From an uncultured Macromonas sp. (lineage in GTDB: Bacteria; Pseudomonadota; Gammaproteobacteria; Burkholderiales; Burkholderiaceae): a stretch of 8,626 nt of DNA. The position numbers and the translations under genes were made by a program. Below the pieces are notes generated by a model. It was given only the letters and a program-made list of their open reading frames with translations, was not told the origin of the DNA and searched no databases. The DNA lies in contig CAMLOF010000119.1 in the NCBI GenBank assembly GCA_946481585.1, positions 1 to 8,626 of the forward strand, written 5' to 3'. This document shows, piece after piece, positions 3,824 through 8,626 of this stretch (its first letter is position 1; the number at the start of each line of letters is the position of its first letter).

Positions 3824-6517
3824 ATGAATACGACTGGTAATTTCAAGACCCTGGTGATCGCCGAAAAACCTTCGGTGGCGCAGGACATCGTGCGGGCCCT
3901 GACGCCCGTGGCAGGCAAGTTCGAAAAGCACGACGACCACTTCGAGAACGACCGCTACGTCGTCTCGTCAGCCGTGGGCCACCTGGTGGAGATTGCTGCC
4001 CCCGAGCAGTACGACGTGAAGCGCGGCAAGTGGAGCTTTGCCCACCTGCCGGTGATCCCGCCGCACTTCGACCTCAAGCCCATCGACAAGACCAAGTCGC
4101 GCCTGTCGGCGGTGGTGAAGCTGGCCAAGCGCAAGGACGTGGGCGCCCTGGTGAACGCCTGTGACGCGGGGCGCGAAGGTGAGTTGATCTTCCGCCTGAT
4201 CGAGCAGTACGCTGGTGGCGCCAAGCCGCTGAACAAGCCTGTGCAGCGGTTGTGGCTGCAGTCGATGACGCCGCAGGCCATCCGCGAGGGCTTTGACAAG
4301 CTGCGCAGCGACGAGCAGATGCGCCCGCTGGCCGACGCCGCGCGCAGCCGCTCCGAAGCCGACTGGCTGGTGGGCATCAACGGCACGCGCGCCATGACGG
4401 CCTTCAACAGCCGCGACGGCGGCTTCTTCCTGACCACCGTGGGCCGCGTGCAGACGCCGACACTGGCCATTGTGGTGGAGCGCGAGGAAAAGATCCGCGC
4501 CTTCAAGAGCCGCGACTACTGGGAGATTCACGCCACCTTCGCCGCGCAGGCGGGCGAGTACCCGGGTAAGTGGTTTGACCCAGCATTCAAGAAGCCCAGT
4601 GGCGACAACGCCGATGCCGAGCTGAAGGCCGACCGCCTGTGGACCGAGGCCGAGGCCCAGGCCGTGGCGCAGGCCGTGCGCGGGCAACCCGCCACCGTGA
4701 CGGAAGAGTCCAAGCCCACCACCCAGGCCAGCGGCCTGCTGTACGACCTGACCAGCCTGCAACGCGAGGCCAACGGCCGCTTCGGCTTCAGCGCCAAGAC
4801 CACGCTGGCACTGGCGCAGAGCCTGTACGAAAAGCACAAGGCCCTGACCTACCCGCGTACCGACAGCCGCGCCCTGCCCGAAGACTACCTGGGCACTGTG
4901 CGCCAGACCATGGAGATGCTGGCCGCCAGCCCCATGCACCACCTGTCGCAGCACGCCCGCACCGCGCTGGACAACGGCTACATCAAGCCCACCAAGCGCG
5001 TGTTCGACAACAGCAAGGTGAGCGACCACTTTGCCATCATCCCCACGCTGCAGGCGCCCAGCGGCCTGAGCGAGGCCGAACAGAAGCTCTACGACCTGGT
5101 GGTGCGCCGCTTCCTGGCGGTGTTCTTCCCCAGCGCCGAGTTCATGGTGACCACACGCATCAGCAAGGTGAGCGTGCCCAGTGCCACCCACCACTTCAAG
5201 ACCGAAGGCAAGGTGCTGGTGAAGCCCGGCTGGATGGCCGTGTACGGCAAGGAAGCCGCCGAGGACGTGGAAGACGCCAAGGCTGGTGACAAGGGCCAGA
5301 ACCTGGTGCCCGTGCAGCCCGGCGAAAAGGTGCACACCCAGGAGGCCGTGGCCAAGGGTCTGAAGACCCGTCCGCCCGCCCGCTACAACGAAGCCACGCT
5401 GCTGGGCGCCATGGAAGGCGCGGGCAAGCTGGTGGACGACGACGAACTGCGCGAGGCCATGCAGGAAAAAGGCCTGGGCACGCCTGCCACGCGCGCGGCC
5501 ATCATCGAAGGCCTGCTCACCGAGAAGTACATGCTGCGCGAGGGGCGCGACCTGATCCCCACGGCCAAGGCCTTCCAGCTGATGACGCTGCTGCGTGGGC
5601 TGGACGTGGAGGAACTCTCCAAGCCCGAGCTGACGGGGGAGTGGGAATACAAGCTCTCGCAGATCGAACACGGCAAGCTGAGCCGCGAGGCCTTCATGCG
5701 CGAGATTGCCGAGATGACCGAGCACATCGTGCGCAAGGCCAAGGAATACGACCGTGACACTGTGCCGGGGAACTACGCCACCCTGGCCACTCCCTGCCCC
5801 AACTGCGGTGGCGTGGTCAAGGAAAACTACCGCCGCTACGGCTGCACGGGCGCAGACGGCAAATCCGACGGCTGCGGTTTCTCCTTCGGCAAGTCGCCGG
5901 GCGGGCGCACCTTCGAGGTTGAGGAAGCCGAAACCTTCCTGCGCGACAAACACATTGGCCCACTGGAGGGCTTCCGCTCCAAGGCGGGCTGGCCCTTCGT
6001 GGCCGAGCTGGTGCTGAAGTTCAGCGACGACGACCGCAACTGGAAGCTGGAATTCGACTTTGGCGACGACAAGGCCGACGAGGACACGGGCGAGCTTGTG
6101 GACTTTGCCGGTCAGGCCGCGCTGGGCCCCTGCCCCAAGTGCGGCAGCCCCGTGCACGTGCACGGCAGCAACTACGTGTGCAGCAAGGCCGTGCCCACGG
6201 CGGAACAACCCACGCCCAGCTGCGACTTCAAGAGCGGCAGGACCATCCTGCAGCAGGACATCGAGCCCGAGCAGATGCAAAAGCTCCTGTCCACTGGCAA
6301 GACGGACCTGCTGGACAAGTTCGTGTCCAACAAGACGCGCCGCACGTTCAAAGCCTTCCTGGCCTGGGACCCGGGCGCAGGCAAGGTGAACTTCGAGTTC
6401 GAGCCGCGCGACAGCAAGTACCCGCCGCGCAAGACCGCTGCCAAGACGCCTGCCAAAGCACCGGCCAAGAAAGCCACCGCCCGCAAGACCCCAGCGCGGA
6501 AAAAGGCTGGCGCCTGA
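3824..6517 (+). CDS. topB: DNA topoisomerase III, long form with zinc-binding C-terminus
   Basis: This type IA enzyme cuts one DNA strand, holds its 5' end on a tyrosine and passes another strand through, mainly to separate linked DNA and resolve recombination or replication intermediates. The TOPRIM domain is at the N-terminus: VIAEKPSVAQ (11-20, Glu14) and NACDAGREGEL (111-121, Asp114 with Glu118 and Glu120) bind magnesium. VGRVQTPTLAIVV (206-218) is conserved, and the nucleophile is Tyr343 in TYPRTDS (342-348). LGTPATRAAII (551-561) closes the core. Two four-cysteine clusters follow (Cys658, 661, 674, 684 and Cys770, 773, 786, 800), each followed by a topoisomerase C-terminal repeat (about 693-748 and 804-860). 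Every cysteine except Cys113 belongs to these clusters. Residues 865-897 form a Lys/Ala/Pro-rich, histone H1-like tail. At 897 aa it is far longer than E. coli TopB (653). ATG 3824 precedes the conserved start closely. It may share a transcript with the downstream glutathione transferase gene. Confidence 0.97.
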   Translation: MNTTGNFKTLVIAEKPSVAQDIVRALTPVAGKFEKHDDHFENDRYVVSSAVGHLVEIAAPEQYDVKRGKWSFAHLPVIPPHFDLKPIDKTKSRLSAVVKLAKRKDVGALVNACDAGREGELIFRLIEQYAGGAKPLNKPVQRLWLQSMTPQAIREGFDKLRSDEQMRPLADAARSRSEADWLVGINGTRAMTAFNSRDGGFFLTTVGRVQTPTLAIVVEREEKIRAFKSRDYWEIHATFAAQAGEYPGKWFDPAFKKPSGDNADAELKADRLWTEAEAQAVAQAVRGQPATVTEESKPTTQASGLLYDLTSLQREANGRFGFSAKTTLALAQSLYEKHKALTYPRTDSRALPEDYLGTVRQTMEMLAASPMHHLSQHARTALDNGYIKPTKRVFDNSKVSDHFAIIPTLQAPSGLSEAEQKLYDLVVRRFLAVFFPSAEFMVTTRISKVSVPSATHHFKTEGKVLVKPGWMAVYGKEAAEDVEDAKAGDKGQNLVPVQPGEKVHTQEAVAKGLKTRPPARYNEATLLGAMEGAGKLVDDDELREAMQEKGLGTPATRAAIIEGLLTEKYMLREGRDLIPTAKAFQLMTLLRGLDVEELSKPELTGEWEYKLSQIEHGKLSREAFMREIAEMTEHIVRKAKEYDRDTVPGNYATLATPCPNCGGVVKENYRRYGCTGADGKSDGCGFSFGKSPGGRTFEVEEAETFLRDKHIGPLEGFRSKAGWPFVAELVLKFSDDDRNWKLEFDFGDDKADEDTGELVDFAGQAALGPCPKCGSPVHVHGSNYVCSKAVPTAEQPTPSCDFKSGRTILQQDIEPEQMQKLLSTGKTDLLDKFVSNKTRRTFKAFLAWDPGAGKVNFEFEPRDSKYPPRKTAAKTPAKAPAKKATARKTPARKKAGA

Positions 6518-6541
6518 CCTACCATTTTCAAAGCAAATCAC

Positions 6542-6546
6542 AGGAG
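6542..6546 (+). promoter_or_regulatory. ribosome binding site of the glutathione transferase gene
   Basis: AGGAG lies 8 bases before the ATG at 6555, the strongest Shine-Dalgarno in the window, and fixes this start. It sits in the 37-base gap after topB, which shows no hairpin terminator, so read-through from topB is plausible. Confidence 0.75.
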
Positions 6547-6554
6547 ACCCATCG

Positions 6555-7205
6555 ATGAGCCTCAAGCTGTACTACGCCTCCGGCGCCTGTTCCTTCGTTC
6601 CCCACTCGCTGCTGGAGCTCAGCGGCGCGCCGTTCGAGCCGATGCTCGTGAAGCTGCACCGTGGTGAACACCAGACCCCCGAGTACCTGACCATGAATCC
6701 CCGTGGCCAGGTGCCCGTGCTGGTGGACGGCAGCGACGTGGTGACGCAGATCGTGGCCATTGTTTTGCACCTGGACCAGCGCCTGCCCGAGGCCAAATTG
6801 CTGCCCGCAAGCGGCATTGAGCGCACCCGCGTGCTGGAAACGCTGATGTGGATGAACAACACCGTGCACCCCACCTTCACGCACGTGTTCATGCCCCAGA
6901 AGTTCACCGACGACCCGGCGGCCCAGCAGGCGGTCAAGGCCTTCAACGCAGGCAAGTACCGCGAGTTGCTGGAAGAGATTGAAGCCCGTGCCGAAGTGGC
7001 CTCACCCTGGCTGGCCGGGGAGCGCCCCGGCGTGCTGGACGCGTACGCGTTGACCTTCCTGCGCTGGGGCGGCTTTGCGGGCATCGACCCCACCACCCTG
7101 CCCGCCACCTGGGCGCTGGCACAGCGTTTCGCGGCCCTGCCCGCAGTGGCCCGCGTGGTGGACCGCGAGCGCCTTCAGCTCAACGTCTACAAACCGGCAG
7201 CCTGA
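6555..7205 (+). CDS. glutathione S-transferase family protein, beta-class-like
   Basis: Members conjugate or exchange glutathione on electrophiles, peroxides or disulfides in the cytoplasm. The N-terminal thioredoxin-like half carries KLYYASGACSFVPH (4-17); Cys12 aligns with the active-site Cys10 of Proteus beta-class GST. NPRGQVPVL (48-56) holds the cis-proline Pro54 that binds the glutathione backbone. The next contact, usually an acidic residue before Ser or Gly (TES or TEG), is TQI here (64-66), so Gln65 replaces Glu. The all-helical C-terminal half (about 90-210) includes SPWLAGERPGVLDAYALTFLRW (from 150), where the N-capping aspartate Asp162 is kept. Length (216 aa) is normal. The gene follows topB by 37 bases and ends 18 bases from the convergent kinase gene. 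The substrate cannot be told; neighbours give no hint of a catabolic role. Confidence 0.93.
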   Translation: MSLKLYYASGACSFVPHSLLELSGAPFEPMLVKLHRGEHQTPEYLTMNPRGQVPVLVDGSDVVTQIVAIVLHLDQRLPEAKLLPASGIERTRVLETLMWMNNTVHPTFTHVFMPQKFTDDPAAQQAVKAFNAGKYRELLEEIEARAEVASPWLAGERPGVLDAYALTFLRWGGFAGIDPTTLPATWALAQRFAALPAVARVVDRERLQLNVYKPAA

Positions 7206-7236
7206 GCCAGCTGGCTGCAGCGGTCATTCCTGCAGC
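7205..7236. repeat. overlapping inverted repeats at a convergent gene end
   Basis: AGCCAGCTGGCT (7205-7216) is a perfect 12-base palindrome starting on the last base of the glutathione transferase stop codon. It overlaps a second inverted repeat, GCTGCAG (7214-7220) and CTGCAGC (7230-7236), with a 9-base loop that contains the stop codon of the kinase gene (7224-7226). The two foldings are mutually exclusive. They may end transcription from both sides, but no T-run follows, so intrinsic termination is unproven. Confidence 0.4.
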
Positions 7237-8626
7237 TGCTGCCCGCCAAAACGCACCGACACGCGCAACCCCCTGGGCACCTTGCCCGGGTGGGTGTCCT
7301 CCATCTGCAGGCTGGCACCGTGCTGCTGTGCAATCTCGTGCACGATCGCCAGGCCCAGGCCGGAACCATCCACGTTGGTACCCAGCGCGCGGTAGAAAGG
7401 CTCCAGCACCAGGCCCCGCTCCTCTTCTGGAATGCCGGGGCCGTTGTCCTCCACCTGCAGCACCTGCACTCCGCTGTAGCGGTCCACCAGCACGCGCACC
7501 GTTACCACGCCACCTGCGGGCGTGTAGTTAAGGGCGTTGTCCACCAGGTTGCGCACCAGTTCACGCAGCAAGGTCGGGTTGCCATGCATCAGGCATTCGG
7601 CAGGCACGTGGTCCGGGCCTTCGTAGCCCAGGTCGATGCGCTTGTCCAAGGCGCGCGGCACCGAGTCCTCAATCACTTCCATCACCAGATCGGCCAAGTC
7701 GATCTGGCTGCTCGGCAGGGTGCGGCCCGTGGTTTCGGCTCGTGCCAGCGCGAGCAGCTGGTTCACCGTGTGCGTGGCACGCATGCTGGATTTGGCGATC
7801 TGCTGCAGCGAGCGGTGGATGTCTTCACCCGGCGCGGCCTGCTGTGCCATTTCGGCCTGCATGCGCAAGCCAGCCAAGGGCGTCTTGAGCTGGTGCGCCG
7901 CGTCTGCCAGGAAACGCCTCTGCGTGCTGAGCGATGTCTTCAGCCGGTCGAGCAGGTCGTTGATGGATGACACCAGCGGCGCCACCTCCTGGGGCACGTG
8001 CCGGTCTTCGATGGGGCTGAGGTCGTCGGGCTTGCGGGCGCGGATGCGTTGCTCCAGATCGCTCAAAGGCCTGATGCCGCGCACCAGCGCCATCCAGACC
8101 AGCAACACTGCCAGCGGCAGGATGATGAACTGCGGCACCATCACGCCCTTGATGATCTCGGTGGCCAGTTTGGAGCGCTTACCCCGGGTTTCGGCCACCT
8201 GCATCAGCACCAGTTCGTCACGCCCTGGTCCGCGCGGCACCCAGGTGTAGGCAACGCGAACGTCCTCGCTTCTGAGCACATCGTCACGCAAAAGCACGTT
8301 ACCTGGCTCTGTTGAGTCTTCTATGGGCGGCGCGGGAAATTCGGCGTCACCACTGACCAGCCTGCCGTTGCGGTCGGTCACCTGGTAGAAGACCTGATCG
8401 GTGTCGTCGGCGCGCAAAAGGTCGCGCGCCTGTGTGGTGAGGTTGAATTGCGGCCGGTTGTCCTTGTAGACGACGAACTGCGTGAGTGCCTGCAGCGTGA
8501 ATTCGAGCGCCCGGTCGTAGGGCTTGCTGGCAATGCCCTGGGCCACGAACCATGTCAACGCCAACGACAAGGGCCACAGCAGCAGCAGCGGCGTGAGCAT
8601 CCAGTCCAGGATCTCGCCGAACAGGC
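7224..8626 (-). CDS. TctE-like sensor histidine kinase, 5' end outside window
   Basis: This is a membrane sensor kinase that would phosphorylate a response regulator. Counting from the first in-window Met (8598-8600): membrane segment 3-20, periplasmic two-component sensor domain of the TctE type (about 21-152), second membrane segment 154-173, HAMP 174-226, H-box FLADAAHQLKTPLAGL (230-245) with phospho-acceptor His236, N-box ELVRNLVDNALNYT (347-360), G1 box DNGPGI (385-390), F box LEPFYRA (399-405) and G2 box GSGLGLAIV (412-420). All catalytic boxes are intact. The frame stays open to the window edge and reads LFGEILDW just before that Met; this resembles the conserved lead-in of Comamonadaceae TctE-type kinases, so the true start is probably beyond 8626. 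TctE of Salmonella controls tricarboxylate uptake; the signal here is unknown. A TctD-like regulator gene is expected just beyond the right edge. Confidence 0.92.
   Translation of the reverse strand, partial: LFGEILDWMLTPLLLLWPLSLALTWFVAQGIASKPYDRALEFTLQALTQFVVYKDNRPQFNLTTQARDLLRADDTDQVFYQVTDRNGRLVSGDAEFPAPPIEDSTEPGNVLLRDDVLRSEDVRVAYTWVPRGPGRDELVLMQVAETRGKRSKLATEIIKGVMVPQFIILPLAVLLVWMALVRGIRPLSDLEQRIRARKPDDLSPIEDRHVPQEVAPLVSSINDLLDRLKTSLSTQRRFLADAAHQLKTPLAGLRMQAEMAQQAAPGEDIHRSLQQIAKSSMRATHTVNQLLALARAETTGRTLPSSQIDLADLVMEVIEDSVPRALDKRIDLGYEGPDHVPAECLMHGNPTLLRELVRNLVDNALNYTPAGGVVTVRVLVDRYSGVQVLQVEDNGPGIPEEERGLVLEPFYRALGTNVDGSGLGLAIVHEIAQQHGASLQMEDTHPGKVPRGLRVSVRFGGQQLQE

Noticed and set aside
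3347..3940. A 197-codon minus-strand open frame crossing the divergent gap
   Set aside because: It overlaps the SET gene in a different frame and the start of topB. Its low-complexity Thr/Ser/Arg sequence and the alternating tract inside it argue for a chance frame.
6416..6514. Short DNA repeats encoding the Lys/Ala/Pro tail of TopB
   Set aside because: The amino-acid pattern recurs, but the codons vary from unit to unit, so this is a compositional tail and not a DNA tandem repeat likely to slip.
6518..6554. A terminator between topB and the glutathione transferase gene
   Set aside because: The 37-base gap has no inverted repeat followed by a T-run; it mainly holds the ribosome binding site of the next gene.
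3968..6565. An 865-codon open frame on the minus strand across nearly all of topB
   Set aside because: Its Leu/Gly/Ala/His/Gln-rich composition shows no recognisable motif, and topB on the other strand has complete family motifs. Long antisense frames are expected opposite GC-rich coding DNA.

Overview
This GC-rich window looks like chromosomal DNA of a betaproteobacterium, most likely family Comamonadaceae (Acidovorax-like). The clues are the protein sequences themselves: the TctE-type histidine kinase N-terminus, SlyD with its short His-only tail, the long TopB with a Lys/Ala/Pro tail, and a SPOR protein next to birA. The genus is an inference from family resemblance, not a database match. 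Genes are packed almost end to end. No gap exceeds 300 bases; the longest is the 89-base divergent gap at 3735-3823. I see no tRNA, rRNA, CRISPR array, insertion sequence or phage gene.

Layout. (1) 37-1143, plus strand: a methyl-accepting chemotaxis protein with almost no periplasmic domain. (2) 3734 down to 1152, minus strand: a compact cluster read in the order SET-domain lysine methyltransferase, biotin protein ligase (birA), SPOR-domain membrane protein, SlyD peptidyl-prolyl isomerase. The first two junctions overlap (4 and 7 bases) and the last gap is 32 bases, so this is very probably one operon. (3) 3735-3823: a divergent intergenic region holding an AT-rich island and then a 48-base, almost perfectly alternating pyrimidine-purine tract with strong Z-DNA and cruciform potential. 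(4) 3824-7205, plus strand: DNA topoisomerase III (topB, 897 aa with an enlarged zinc-binding C-terminus), then a beta-class-like glutathione S-transferase after 37 bases. (5) 7224-8626, minus strand: a TctE-like sensor histidine kinase whose start lies beyond the right edge of the window.

Most genes here are ordinary housekeeping or signalling genes. The strongest second-look items are the Z-DNA/cruciform-prone tract lying just upstream of a topoisomerase gene, which could make topB (and the SET operon) sensitive to supercoiling, and the eukaryote-like SET/post-SET methyltransferase translationally coupled to birA. Smaller points are the sensor-less chemoreceptor with altered methylation sites, the two-cysteine SPOR protein, and perfect inverted repeats at both convergent gene junctions. 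I found no clear sign of a wholly new multi-gene system.
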